Source of the DNA: Haloimpatiens massiliensis
GTDB lineage: Bacteria; Bacillota; Clostridia; Clostridiales; Clostridiaceae
Assembly: GCF_900184255.1 (NCBI RefSeq)
Contig: NZ_LT854637.1
Span: forward strand, 121,963-185,962
Direction of reading: 5' to 3'
DNA length: 64,000 bases
Below are positions 16,241 to 24,710 of the stretch, piece after piece. Below the pieces are notes generated by a model. It was not told the origin of the DNA. It searched no databases and saw nothing but the letters and a program-made list of their open reading frames with translations. Every line of letters starts with the position of its first letter. The stretch's first letter is position 1. A program made the translations under genes and the position numbers.

Positions 16241-16672
16241 TTAGCCCCTCCATTTAAACAGCACAATGCCCAATATCATTAGTCCTAAACCAATATATTT
16301 AGTCAAACCAAAATGTAATCGTTCGCTACCAAAGGCGCCAAAAGCATCTATTAAAGCGGCGGCAGCTAGTTGTGAAATCAATATAGTGGCAATGGAATAT
16401 GTTGGGCCTAACCTTGATATTCCTTCCATAACTGTGAATATTATTATTACTCCTAGAACCCCCCCAAGGAGATACAGTTTGTTTACAGATTTTATATTTT
16501 TAAAATTACCTTTTCCTACTAGAAATAGTATTATTAAAGTAATAGCAAAACCAGTGCCTTGAACAAACACATTTGTTTCCCAAGTGCCTATTTTTTCACC
16601 TAGTCTAGTATTAAACACACCTTGGAGACTCATACAAATCCCAGATATTATAGACATTAATAATCCAATCAT
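16241..16672 (-). CDS. YdcZ/DUF606 small DMT-type membrane transporter
   Basis: A 143-residue protein with five hydrophobic helices. GICMSLQGVFNTRLGEKIGTWE near the N-terminus and GLMILGIVLFKW at the C-terminus are typical of the DUF606 branch of the drug/metabolite transporter superfamily, half-size proteins that probably dimerise. Substrate unknown. The ribosome site (GGGAGGG on the minus strand) sits inside an 11-bp hairpin stem at 16683-16737. Probably co-transcribed with the LysR gene that follows. Confidence 0.85.
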   Translation of the reverse strand: MIGLLMSIISGICMSLQGVFNTRLGEKIGTWETNVFVQGTGFAITLIILFLVGKGNFKNIKSVNKLYLLGGVLGVIIIFTVMEGISRLGPTYSIATILISQLAAAALIDAFGAFGSERLHFGLTKYIGLGLMILGIVLFKWRG

Positions 16673-16682
16673 AAAAAATCAC

Positions 16683-16737
16683 CCTCCCATAATATTTTAA
16701 CCATAATATTAATATGTATTACTTAAATTATGGGAGG
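16683..16737 (-). promoter_or_regulatory. Hairpin overlapping the ydcZ ribosome site
   Basis: CCTCCCATAAT (16683-16693) and ATTATGGGAGG (16727-16737) are a perfect 11-bp inverted repeat. On the minus strand the arm at 16683-16693 carries the ydcZ Shine-Dalgarno sequence, so folding would hide it. It may also end the dUTPase transcript. Confidence 0.5.
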
Positions 16738-16743
16738 CAGAGA

Positions 16744-17226
16744 TTAGTATCCTTGTTCTTGACGTTTATGATTTAATTTATTCTTTTTTAAGTAACCATT
16801 TTCAATGTCTTCTATTGAAAAGTCTAAGCTAAGTCCTAGTGAAATAAAATCTTGAAATAAGGTTATGTAGTGGTCTTTTGAGTTACAAGTTATGAAGTCA
16901 TTTATGTCGATAAATAGATTTAAAAATTGTTGAATGATTACAGTTTCTGATTGTACAGATGTAAAATCTATATTTTCATAACCTTTATCGAGACCAATAC
17001 TTAATATGAAATGTAGGCAATCTACATATTCTTCAAGAATTACATCTTTACTTGAAGGACCTTTGTTACTCCAGTATTTAAAGCATCTGGTTTCGTTAGC
17101 TAGTTCTCCAATTTCAACTTGTAGAGCTAGTATTTTTTTAGATAGAAGTGGACCAGTTAAATTATGCGCTTGCTCTATGTGATTGTTTAAATCTTTTTGC
17201 AAAGAGAACAACCTGTCAAATCTCAT
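16744..17226 (-). CDS. Dimeric (type 2) dUTP diphosphatase
   Basis: 160 residues of the dUTPase_2/MazG-like all-helical fold, which hydrolyses dUTP to dUMP and keeps uracil out of DNA. Key motif LQVEIGELANETRCFKYW then DVILEEYVDCLHFILS provides the two acidic pairs (ExxE and ExxD) that bind Mg2+. Such enzymes replace the trimeric Dut in many clostridia and their phages. There is no phage context here. Start ATG after GAAAGGCGG. Confidence 0.88.
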   Translation of the reverse strand: MRFDRLFSLQKDLNNHIEQAHNLTGPLLSKKILALQVEIGELANETRCFKYWSNKGPSSKDVILEEYVDCLHFILSIGLDKGYENIDFTSVQSETVIIQQFLNLFIDINDFITCNSKDHYITLFQDFISLGLSLDFSIEDIENGYLKKNKLNHKRQEQGY

Positions 17227-17356
17227 AAATAAAAGCCGCCTTTCTAATTTTAAGAGTATAAATATATTCTATCTGATTTTTAAGAATATTAAAAGATTAC
17301 GAAACGATTACAGAAAAAAATAATAAAATAAAATTAGAAAAGCTTGACTATTAAAT

Positions 17357-17899
17357 TTATTTAAGCTCATAACTGTGTATAATCATTTTATCAGAATCAT
17401 TTATAGGACTCCAAAGTTGTATTTTTTCAATGGTACCTAAAAAGTTGCATTTTTGGCTTTTAAGTAAAGTACAGGCTTGTACAAATTCTTCCTGAGACCA
17501 TTCTCTAGAGGAAAAGTTAGTGTTCGCAATGGAAATATGTAAATCCCAGTCTTCAATGTTATCTCTAACATTAAAATTATGAGCTCTTAATGTTTTATTA
17601 AAGTTTTTGGATAAATCTGTAATTATTCCTCCCTCGTTTACTTTAAGGTTTACAGATTTATAGGGTGGATCAAAACAGATGACATCGTTTATTTCAACTT
17701 GAAATTTTTTATGATCCTTTAGTATGTTAGAGATAATTTCTTGTAATTTATTTATGTCAGGCTCATCTATCACTTCTAATGTTATGTGTAACTTTGGCAA
17801 TTTGCTATAAAGGTTATATTTTTTAGAAAGTTCTATTTGAATCTTTTCTAAGTGTTTGTAGGTATTTTCATCAAACAGAGCCACAATATAATATTTCAT
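17357..17899 (-). CDS. 2H phosphoesterase (2'-5' RNA ligase-like), intact motifs
   Basis: 180 residues of the LigT/2H phosphoesterase fold. Both signature motifs are intact: HIT at 38-40 (PKLHITLEV) and HIS at 121-123 (WDLHISIAN). Such proteins open 2',3'-cyclic nucleotide ends or ligate or cleave 2'-5' bonds in RNA; the true substrate is unknown. It is the downstream member of a tandem pair with the gene at 17920-18462, 20 bp apart and of the same length. Confidence 0.8.
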   Translation of the reverse strand: MKYYIVALFDENTYKHLEKIQIELSKKYNLYSKLPKLHITLEVIDEPDINKLQEIISNILKDHKKFQVEINDVICFDPPYKSVNLKVNEGGIITDLSKNFNKTLRAHNFNVRDNIEDWDLHISIANTNFSSREWSQEEFVQACTLLKSQKCNFLGTIEKIQLWSPINDSDKMIIHSYELK

Positions 17900-17919
17900 T
17901 TTAAGGCCTCCTGTATGAT

Positions 17920-18462
17920 TTAGTAATCTCTTAACTCGTATCTCTTTACACTAGAGTCTCTCTTATTATTTGAGCTTTTCCAAACTTCTATCCTGTTTAC
18001 TTTAAAAGTATAATTTTGGTTATAACTCCATAGAGGATGAAAATTATTATTTTTAAGAAAATAATTTCTTTTATTACTAAGGATATTGGCTAAAGGAACA
18101 TATAGCTCATCTTTTTCATTTTGAGTTTTAACAGAAAATCCAGATAAAGAAAGTGTTTCGTTTAAGTTTCTAGCTATTCTGGTAATATATCCTTTATTTT
18201 CAACTTTCAAGCTGATAAGTTTATTGCTTTCATCTACTAATATATTATTATTTAGTTGAACTTTAAATTTTTTATAAGGTTTTAGAACCTTATGCACTAT
18301 TGAATCTAAATCATCTATTTTTATGTCCCAAACAGTACCAAGATGTACATATGCGCTTGGGAAATTTTTTGTCAATCTATATTTTCTGCATGTTCTATTA
18401 AGAATATTATCCATGTGATAGGTTGAGCTAGTATCGAATAAAGCTACTACTTCATATTTCAT
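17920..18462 (-). CDS. 2H phosphoesterase paralogue with degenerate catalytic motifs
   Basis: 180 residues, clearly a duplicate of the next gene (both begin MKY..VALFD and align without large gaps), but both active-site motifs are changed: HLG at 40-42 instead of HxT, and YVP at 121-123 instead of HxS. It is probably no longer a 2H enzyme and may serve as a partner or RNA-binding subunit of its intact neighbour. The frame is fully open, so it is under selection as a protein. ATG start behind GGGGGAT. Confidence 0.7.
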   Translation of the reverse strand: MKYEVVALFDTSSTYHMDNILNRTCRKYRLTKNFPSAYVHLGTVWDIKIDDLDSIVHKVLKPYKKFKVQLNNNILVDESNKLISLKVENKGYITRIARNLNETLSLSGFSVKTQNEKDELYVPLANILSNKRNYFLKNNNFHPLWSYNQNYTFKVNRIEVWKSSNNKRDSSVKRYELRDY

Positions 18463-18612
18463 TTGTCATCCCCCAAATTAGTATATTTATTTACTACATT
18501 ATTATTATATCATATTAGCCTTTTTTTTATAATATTTTAAAATAAACTTAATAGAAATACAGAATTTACTTGAAGATAAATTTAAAAATATTATAAAAAA
18601 ATAATTAAGTTA

Positions 18613-18621
18613 TGATATAAT
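18613..18621 (+). promoter_or_regulatory. Extended -10 promoter of murA
   Basis: TGATATAAT: an extended -10 (TGN plus perfect TATAAT), about 50 bp before the murA start. No good -35 is visible, which extended -10 promoters do not need. Confidence 0.55.
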
Positions 18622-18674
18622 AATCTTTGTGAATTAATTTTAAAATTATCGTATAGTGAGGATGGATATTATAA

Positions 18675-19934
18675 ATGGAAAAGTTGATTATAAATGGTGG
18701 AAATAAACTTTTTGGAGAAGTTGAAATCAGCGGAGCAAAAAATGCTGCGGTAGCTATAATACCAGCGGCTATATTGGCTAGTGAAGGTGTTTGTAAAATA
18801 GATAATATTCCTGACATAGAAGATGTTCATTGCTTAGAGAGAATACTGGAGAACTTGGGATGTAAAGTAAATAAAGAGAAAAATACTGCACACATAGATA
18901 GTAGTAATTTAAATAGCACAGATGCATGTACAGAGGATGCAAGAAAGATGAGAGCTTCTTACTATTTAATAGGGGCTCTTTTAGCAAGATTTAAGAAGGC
19001 TAAAGTGGAGCTTCCAGGGGGATGCCCAATAGGGGTAAGACCGATAGATCAGCACATAAAGGGATTTGAGGCATTAGGTGCTGATGTAGTTATAGAGCAT
19101 GGAGCTATAATAGTTAAGGCAGACAAGTTGGTAGGAACTAAGATATTTTTTGATGTAGTTAGTGTAGGGGCTACTATTAATGTTATGTTAGCAGCTACTT
19201 TGGCTGAAGGAGTAACCATACTTGAAAATGTAGCGAAGGAACCTCATGTAGTAGATGTTGCAAATTTCTTAAACTCAATGGGAGCAAATATTAAGGGCGC
19301 TGGAACTGATGTTATAAAGATATTTGGTGTGGAGAAGCTAGTTGGTTGTAACTACAGTGTAATACCTGACCAAATAGAAGCGGGAACATATATGATAGCT
19401 ACATCAGCTTGTGGTGGTGAGGTTACAATTAGAAATGTAATACCAAAGCACTTGGAGTCTATTTCAGCAAAACTTGTAGAAACAGGAGTGGAAATTGTTC
19501 CAAATGGTGATTCTGTTAAAGTTGTAAGCAATAAGGAGTTAAAGGCAATAAACATAAAAACATTACCTTATCCAGGCTTCCCAACAGATATACAGCAACC
19601 AATGACTTCTTTGCTATGTACAGCTAAGGGGAGAAGTATAGTTAATGAAAGTATATGGGAAAACAGATTTAAGCATGTTGATGAATTGAAGAAAATGGGA
19701 GCTTTAGTAAAGGTAGAAGGAAGAACAGCAATAATAGATGGTATAGATAAATTAACAGGAGCAGTGTTAAAGGCTACAGATTTAAGAGCTGGAGCTGCCA
19801 TGGTAATAGCTGCTTTAATGGCTGAAGGAGAATCTGAAATAATAGGGATAGAACATATAGATAGAGGATATCCTCATATAGAAGAAAAATTTAGAGAGTT
19901 AGGCGCAAATATAAGAAGAGAAGAAAACATATAG
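18675..19934 (+). CDS. murA: UDP-N-acetylglucosamine 1-carboxyvinyltransferase
   Basis: 419 residues, full length. MurA transfers enolpyruvate from PEP to UDP-GlcNAc, the first committed step of peptidoglycan synthesis. Visible motifs: the N-terminal GEVEISGAKNAA, the active-site loop PGGCPIGVRP with Cys117 (the fosfomycin target, so sensitivity is expected), and the EPSP-synthase-type PTDIQQPMTSL and DLRAGAAMVIAAL. Firmicutes often have two copies (MurA/MurZ); which one this is cannot be told here. It is followed 24 bp later by walJ, so the two may be co-transcribed. Confidence 0.95.
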   Translation: MEKLIINGGNKLFGEVEISGAKNAAVAIIPAAILASEGVCKIDNIPDIEDVHCLERILENLGCKVNKEKNTAHIDSSNLNSTDACTEDARKMRASYYLIGALLARFKKAKVELPGGCPIGVRPIDQHIKGFEALGADVVIEHGAIIVKADKLVGTKIFFDVVSVGATINVMLAATLAEGVTILENVAKEPHVVDVANFLNSMGANIKGAGTDVIKIFGVEKLVGCNYSVIPDQIEAGTYMIATSACGGEVTIRNVIPKHLESISAKLVETGVEIVPNGDSVKVVSNKELKAINIKTLPYPGFPTDIQQPMTSLLCTAKGRSIVNESIWENRFKHVDELKKMGALVKVEGRTAIIDGIDKLTGAVLKATDLRAGAAMVIAALMAEGESEIIGIEHIDRGYPHIEEKFRELGANIRREENI

Positions 19935-19958
19935 ATTAGAAATGGAGATTATGTAAAT

Positions 19959-20744
19959 ATGATATTTTGTCCTTTATATAGTGGGAGTAGTGGGAATAGC
20001 ATTTTTATAGGTACAGAGAAAACTAAGATATTAGTTGATGCGGGATTGTCTGGAAAACATATTGAAAATGCCCTAAGTACAATAGGAGAAAAACCTAATG
20101 ATATTGATGGTATATTTGTGACTCATGAGCATATAGACCACGTAAAAGGAGTTGGAGTACTTTCTAGGAAATATGACATACCTATATATGCAAATGAGGA
20201 TACTTGGAATGCAATGTGTCGTAATATAGGCAAGATTAAAGAACATAATATAAAAGTACTTCAAAATGCTTCTATTGAAATAAAAGATGTGGAAATTTTA
20301 AATTTTACCATATCTCATGATGCAGCAAATCCTAAGGGATATGCTATTTGTCATAATAATAAAAAGGCATGTATAGCTACTGATTTAGGTCACTTTTCCA
20401 AAGAGGTAAAGGATGCAATAGGTGATTGTGATGTAATTTTAATTGAAAGTAATCATGATGTAGAGATGCTAAAATTTGGTCCATATCCATATAACTTAAA
20501 AAGAAGAATTTTAAGTAACGTTGGGCATTTATCCAATGATGATTGCGGTAAGGCCATAGTGGATATAATGAAGGATAAGAAAAAAACTATTTTTTTAGGT
20601 CACTTAAGTAAGACAAATAATCACCCAGATTTAGCTTATCAAACGGTATTAAATATATTAAATGATGGTGGACTTAAACAGGGAAAAGACATAGAATTAA
20701 AAGTAGCAGAAAGAAGTAAACCTAGCGCATATATAAATTTTTAA
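19959..20744 (+). CDS. walJ: WalJ/YycJ-type metallo-beta-lactamase-fold hydrolase
   Basis: 261 residues. The metal-binding motif THEHIDH, preceded by SGSSGNSIFIG and VDAGLSGK, and the late GHLSNDDCG and FLGHLSKTNNHP, fit the YycJ/WalJ branch. In Bacillus and Streptococcus, WalJ belongs to the WalRK cell-wall regulon and affects coordination of division and replication; it has also been viewed as a 5'-3' exonuclease-like enzyme. No walRK genes lie nearby, but murA and a GerMN lipoprotein flank it, a cell-envelope setting. Confidence 0.85.
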   Translation: MIFCPLYSGSSGNSIFIGTEKTKILVDAGLSGKHIENALSTIGEKPNDIDGIFVTHEHIDHVKGVGVLSRKYDIPIYANEDTWNAMCRNIGKIKEHNIKVLQNASIEIKDVEILNFTISHDAANPKGYAICHNNKKACIATDLGHFSKEVKDAIGDCDVILIESNHDVEMLKFGPYPYNLKRRILSNVGHLSNDDCGKAIVDIMKDKKKTIFLGHLSKTNNHPDLAYQTVLNILNDGGLKQGKDIELKVAERSKPSAYINF

Positions 20745-20756
20745 GGAGTGTTTTAT

Positions 20757-21320
20757 ATGATTAAAAAGTTTTGTACATTCTTCACTATATTGTTGTTAGC
20801 ATGTACAATAATCTTCACAGGATGTGAAAAAAAAGATAAGATAAGTTCTCTCAACAAAGAGAAATTAGAAAATGTAAAATTATCTAAGGAAGAAAAGGAA
20901 AACTTTTTATCTGTAGATTTATACTTTGACAGCTCTAAAAACAAAGGAAAAGAGCAATTTGCTAAAGAACCAAGAGTAATGAATAAGAAAGAAATTATAG
21001 CTAAGACAGTAATGGAAGAACTGATAAATGGTCCTTCGACAGAAAGTAAACTAGATCCAATATTGAGCAGAGAGACTAGAGTTCTTAATGTTTCAGTAAA
21101 AGATGGAGTAGCATATGTTAATTTAAGTTCTGAAGCTAAGTCTAAAATGAATAAGCAAAAAGAAATAATATGTCTAAAAAGTATAGTATATTCTCTTACT
21201 AACTTAGATTATATTAATAAGGTAAGTATACTAATAGAAAATAAAAATATAGATACCTTAGGTGGCAATATAGATATATCTAAGCCAATGGGAAGAGCAG
21301 AAGTAGATGTTATGCAATAG
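20757..21320 (+). CDS. GerMN-domain lipoprotein
   Basis: 187 residues from ATG 20757 (AAGGAG 8 nt upstream; an in-frame GTG at 20748 is inside the ribosome site). The N-terminus is a lipoprotein signal with lipobox FTGC, Cys23 being lipidated. The rest is a GerMN (sporulation/spore germination) domain, including ELINGPSTESKLDPILS and VNVS...VAYVNLSSE-like strands. GerM-type proteins act at the engulfing-septum and forespore membrane; short GerMN lipoproteins are common in Clostridium and less understood. It follows walJ after 12 bp, so it is probably in the same unit. Confidence 0.85.
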   Translation: MIKKFCTFFTILLLACTIIFTGCEKKDKISSLNKEKLENVKLSKEEKENFLSVDLYFDSSKNKGKEQFAKEPRVMNKKEIIAKTVMEELINGPSTESKLDPILSRETRVLNVSVKDGVAYVNLSSEAKSKMNKQKEIICLKSIVYSLTNLDYINKVSILIENKNIDTLGGNIDISKPMGRAEVDVMQ

Positions 21321-21418
21321 GGTTTATTTATCTTTATACTTGAAAATAGTTACAAATTTAATTATAATAAGATATATTTAGAGCATAAAGTAATATTAAG
21401 TAAAAGGAGATAGAAATT

Positions 21419-21922
21419 ATGAGTTTATATAAACAATGGACAGATATGGTTGTAGATTACGTTAAGACTAGAGGAGAACAAGCTTTTTGGGATGAATATG
21501 GTGCTATAGAAGAAAGTATATATACTAAGCTTTTAGCAACTCACAGCAGTGAATTAAAGGGAACATTTAAAGATTTAGCAGAAAAATATGAAGCATCTAC
21601 AGTTTTCTTTATGGGATTTTTAGATGGAATTAATGAAAGCTTGGAAGAAGAATTACCTTTAGAAAGCTTTGAAGAAAATACTGAAATAGATGCTAAAGTT
21701 GACTTTGAAAAGTTATATTTCAATATGTTAGATGCAAAAGCGGACTACTTATATACATTACCACAGTGGGATGGAATATTTTCAGAAGAGAAGAGAAAAG
21801 AAATTAAAAAATCTTGGGCAAGCTCTAAAACTGTTGTTAAAGAAGAAAAGATAGGAAGAAATGATCCATGCCCATGTGGAAGTGGAAAGAAATACAAGAA
21901 GTGTTGTGGAGCAGGAAAATAG
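21419..21922 (+). CDS. SEC-C zinc-motif protein
   Basis: 167 residues. The C-terminal 22 residues are a perfect SEC-C motif, GRNDPCPCGSGKKYKKCC, the zinc-binding tail of SecA and many small proteins, where it binds SecB or ribosomes. The acidic N-terminal 140 residues are helical and I do not recognise them. ATG start after AAAGGAGA. Role unknown; single gene with a probable terminator at 22005. Confidence 0.8.
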   Translation: MSLYKQWTDMVVDYVKTRGEQAFWDEYGAIEESIYTKLLATHSSELKGTFKDLAEKYEASTVFFMGFLDGINESLEEELPLESFEENTEIDAKVDFEKLYFNMLDAKADYLYTLPQWDGIFSEEKRKEIKKSWASSKTVVKEEKIGRNDPCPCGSGKKYKKCCGAGK

Positions 21923-22004
21923 TTACCAGTTTTAATAAATTAAAAATTAATTGTTAATTTATTAAAAGTGGTTAAAAACATAAGTGAATATTGGAATTTT
22001 GTAT

Positions 22005-22046
22005 AAGGGCTGAGGAGTTTGGGTTAATTCTTTAGCCCTTGTTTTG
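22005..22046 (+). terminator. Probable terminator after the SEC-C gene
   Basis: AAGGGCT (22005-22011) pairs with AGCCCTT (22034-22040), extendable with G-U pairs, followed by GTTTTGG. The T-run is weak. Confidence 0.5.
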
Positions 22047-22188
22047 GTTAAAAATCAATTTTAAAAATTCGTTGAGTATTAAAATTTTGCAAATACATAA
22101 AATAAAATCAATTAGTTTCCACTTCAGCGTAAGCAAGTGGAGGGAGAGTTTAGGAGAATTGTTAGTCATAGTATAAAGGGTGATTTTA

Positions 22189-22911
22189 GTGAAAAGGATG
22201 AGTAAAGAATTTTTTAAAAGGGATGCGTTAATAGTGGCTAAAGAGCTGCTAGGTAAGATATTGGTAAGAGAAGTAAATGGAGAAACAATAAGTGGAAGAA
22301 TAGTAGAAACTGAAGCCTATATCGCTAGATTAGACAAGGCATCTCATGCCTATGGGGGACGAATGACTGAAAGAGTTATGCCTTTATATGCAGAAGGTGG
22401 CATAGCCTATGTATATTTTATATACGGGAAATACTTTTGTTTTAATGTTATAACTGGTTTAGAGGGAGATGCACAAGGAGTTTTAGTAAGAGCTCTAGAG
22501 CCACTGGAAGGATTAGAGAAAATGAGTAAAAATAGATTTTTAAGAAGTTATAGCGAACTCACAAAGAAGCAGATAATAAATTTAACTTCAGGACCTTCAA
22601 AGCTTTGTATGGCATTGAACATAGACAGAGATATGAACAAGAAAAATTTAATGGGTGATGAAATATATATAGTTCAGGAAGAAAATCAACAAAGTGTAGA
22701 AGAAATAGAAAATATAAAATGTAGCGATAGTCCAATAATAGGAAAAGAAATAAAACATAAATGCAAGACAGTCAAAGAAATAGTTGAGTGTAAGAGAATA
22801 GGCATAGACTACGCAGAAGAAGCAATTGATTTCCCATGGAGATTTTATATAAAAGGTAATACATATGTTTCTGCAAGAGATAAAGAAGTAGAAGTGAAAC
22901 TAAAGAATTAA
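22189..22911 (+). CDS. DNA-3-methyladenine glycosylase (AAG/MPG family)
   Basis: 240 residues. Removes alkylated and deaminated purines from DNA to start base-excision repair. Family motifs: KELLGKILVR, GRIVETEAYIARLDKASHAYGG, GGIAYVYFIYGKYFCFNVIT, ALEPLEG and TSGPSKLCMALNID. I chose GTG 22189 because AAAGGG ends 8 nt before it; the in-frame GTG at 22180 lies inside that site and the ATG at 22198 has no spacing from AAAAGG. Single gene; the IS607-type remnant starts about 120 bp downstream. Confidence 0.93.
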   Translation: MKRMSKEFFKRDALIVAKELLGKILVREVNGETISGRIVETEAYIARLDKASHAYGGRMTERVMPLYAEGGIAYVYFIYGKYFCFNVITGLEGDAQGVLVRALEPLEGLEKMSKNRFLRSYSELTKKQIINLTSGPSKLCMALNIDRDMNKKNLMGDEIYIVQEENQQSVEEIENIKCSDSPIIGKEIKHKCKTVKEIVECKRIGIDYAEEAIDFPWRFYIKGNTYVSARDKEVEVKLKN

Positions 22912-23079
22912 ATAGATGGCTTTAATAATTTAATAAATGTGTAAAGTATAAATTAATCCTAGAGAATTTATTTTATATAAAAATTAATATATGATAAGAA
23001 GATAACTTTAGTTATTTAAAATATAAATAAAAGTAATTAACTATAGTAAAATGTACTTATGAAAAGGAAGTGAGTACAT

Positions 23080-23247
23080 TTGAAAAATAATAATTATAAA
23101 CCAAATGAAGTTGTAGAGTTAATTAATGTATCAGTTAGAACATTACAAAGATAGGATAACGAAGGAATATTAAAAGCATTTAGAACACCAACAAATAGGA
23201 CATATTATACTTATGAGCAATACAAAGAAAATATAAGAAAAAGATAA
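23080..23247 (+). pseudogene. tnpA: IS607-type serine transposase tnpA, N-terminal remnant
   Basis: Reads LKNNNYKPNEVVELINVS then VRTLQR, stop, DNEGILKAFRTPTNRTYY: the MerR-like helix-turn-helix of IS607 TnpA. The TAG at 23152 replaces the Trp (TGG) of the family motif LQRWDNEG. The frame then ends after about 55 codons, so the catalytic-serine recombinase domain (normally about 150 residues) is deleted. Confidence 0.8.
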
Positions 23248-23253
23248 AGGAAG

Positions 23254-24553
23254 ATGAAGAAGTTGAAAAAAGCATACAAAATAGAAATTAAACCAACAGA
23301 AGAACAGATAACTAAAATTCATAAAACTATTGGTGTAAGTAGGTTCATATACAATTTTTATATTGCTCATAATAAAAAAGTTTACGAAAAAGAGAAAAAA
23401 TTTATTAGTGGTATGGATTTTTCTAAATGGCTTAATAACAAATATATTCCTCATCATCCTGACAAAGCTTGGATTAAAGAAGTGTCTTCCAAAGCTACTA
23501 AACAAGCCATTATGAATGGAGAAAAAGCATTTAAGAAATTCTTTAAAGGGGAAAGCGGCTTTCCTAAATTTAAGAAAAAGAAAAATCAAGATGTTAAAGC
23601 TTACTTTCCAAAGAATAATAAAACAGATTGGACTATTGAAAGACATAGAGTTAAAGTACCAACTTTAGGTTGGATTAGATTAAAAGAATTTGGATACATT
23701 CCAGTTAACTCTATAGTTAAAAGTGGTACAGTAAGTCAAAAAGCAGATAGATATTTTGTTTCAATTTTAGTTAAAGAAGCTATTAAAGTAAATAATAAAC
23801 CTTACTCAGAAGGAATAGGCGTAGACCTTGGACTAAAGAATTTTGCAATTTGTAATAATGGTTTATCTAAAAAGAATATTAACAAAACTAAAACAGTTAA
23901 AAAAGCAGAAAAGAAACTAAAACGTGAGCAAAGAAAGCTTTCAAGAAAATATGAAAGTTTAAAATTAAGAAATAAAAAAGAGAAAGGAGAAGCTACTCGT
24001 CAAAATATCCAAAAACAAATAGTCAAGGTACAAAAACTTCATCAAAGACTTACAAATATAAGAACTGATTATATAAATAAAACAGTAAATGAGTTAATAA
24101 AACAAAAACCAAGTTTTATCCGATGACTACCTGCCGTAATACTCCCACTTCTAACAAAGTGGGAGATAACGGCAGCTACGTCCCTGGATAACGATCTCTA
24201 ACCTTCAGATGGAGTAAAAACTTCATCTGAAGCTAAGAGTTCTGTTTATAACTATTGAAGATTTAAATGTAAGTGGAATGATGAAGAATAGGCATTTAGC
24301 AAAGGCAATTGCTGGGCAAAAGTTTTATGAATTTAGAATTAAACTTATTTCAAAAGCTAAACAAAATGGCATTGAGATAAGAGTAGTTGATAGATTTTAT
24401 CCAAGTAGTAAAATGTGTAGCTGTTGTGGAGCATATAAGAAAGATTTAAAACTATCTGATAGAGTTTACAAATGCAGTTGTGGGCTTTCTATTGATAGAG
24501 ATTTAAATGCTTCAATCAATTTAGCCAATGCTAAAGAATATAAGATAGCTTAA
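23254..24553 (+). pseudogene. tnpB: RNA-guided nuclease TnpB gene, interrupted by a 130-bp insertion
   Basis: Two in-frame parts (23254-24119 and 24250-24553) encode a TnpB of the IS605/IS607 type. The RuvC residues are all present: Asp in GIGVDLGLKNFAIC, Glu in ITIEDLNVSG just after the insertion, and Asp in SIDRDLNASIN. The zinc finger CSCCGAYK...YKCSCG is also kept. Removing bases 24120-24249 gives 1,170 nt, a clean 389-codon frame reading PSFITIEDLNVSG across the join. As it stands, translation stops at 24126. TnpB is an RNA-guided DNA endonuclease thought to help retain the element at its site. Confidence 0.88.
24120..24249. mobile_element. 130-bp palindrome-bearing MITE/PATE inserted in tnpB
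   Basis: Inserted between TTTTAT and AACTATTGAAG; it ends in TTTAT, so TTTAT flanks it on both sides (24115-24119 and 24245-24249). It contains two subterminal hairpins: CTGCCGT/ACGGCAG with inner CTCCCACTT/AAGTGGGAG, and CTTCAGATG/CATCTGAAG. No coding capacity. This is the design of elements mobilised in trans by an IS200/IS605 Y1 transposase. Confidence 0.8.
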
Positions 24554-24705
24554 TTAAACAAGCACTTATATGTGTACCCAAGGCTATTTGGGGAATTAAC
24601 GACTGTGGAGTACTATACAAACTGTAGTAGCTTAGGCAAGGCAGAGTACGTTGAAGCAGTAAGAATCTCAATATGGATACATTTGACTATATTTTGAGTA
24701 GCAGA
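24554..24705 (+). ncRNA. Possible omega/reRNA end of the IS607-type element
   Basis: The stretch after tnpB is non-coding and can form several short stems (for example CCAAGGCTATTTGG). In this class the 3' end of tnpB mRNA plus the right end gives the TnpB guide scaffold, the guide being the flanking DNA; here that would read into rlmH. Placed by analogy, not by a covariance match. Confidence 0.4.
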
Positions 24706-24710
24706 AAATT

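Larger units (their letters stand above)
23030..24705 (+). mobile_element. Decayed IS607-type element (tnpA remnant, split tnpB, structured right end)
   Basis: Holds the MerR-like N-terminus of an IS607 serine transposase, a tnpB split by a 130-bp insertion and, after tnpB, about 150 bp of structured sequence typical of the TnpB guide-RNA (omega/reRNA) end. The right boundary appears to fall only a few bases before the rlmH start codon at 24711. Exact ends are not defined, since IS607 elements lack terminal repeats. The element is inactive on its own: the recombinase domain of tnpA is gone. Confidence 0.8.

Noticed and set aside
23030..24710. IStron (group I intron fused to an IS607/IS605 element)
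   Set aside because: No group I intron core was recognised upstream of the tnpA remnant; only the IS part and its right end are seen.
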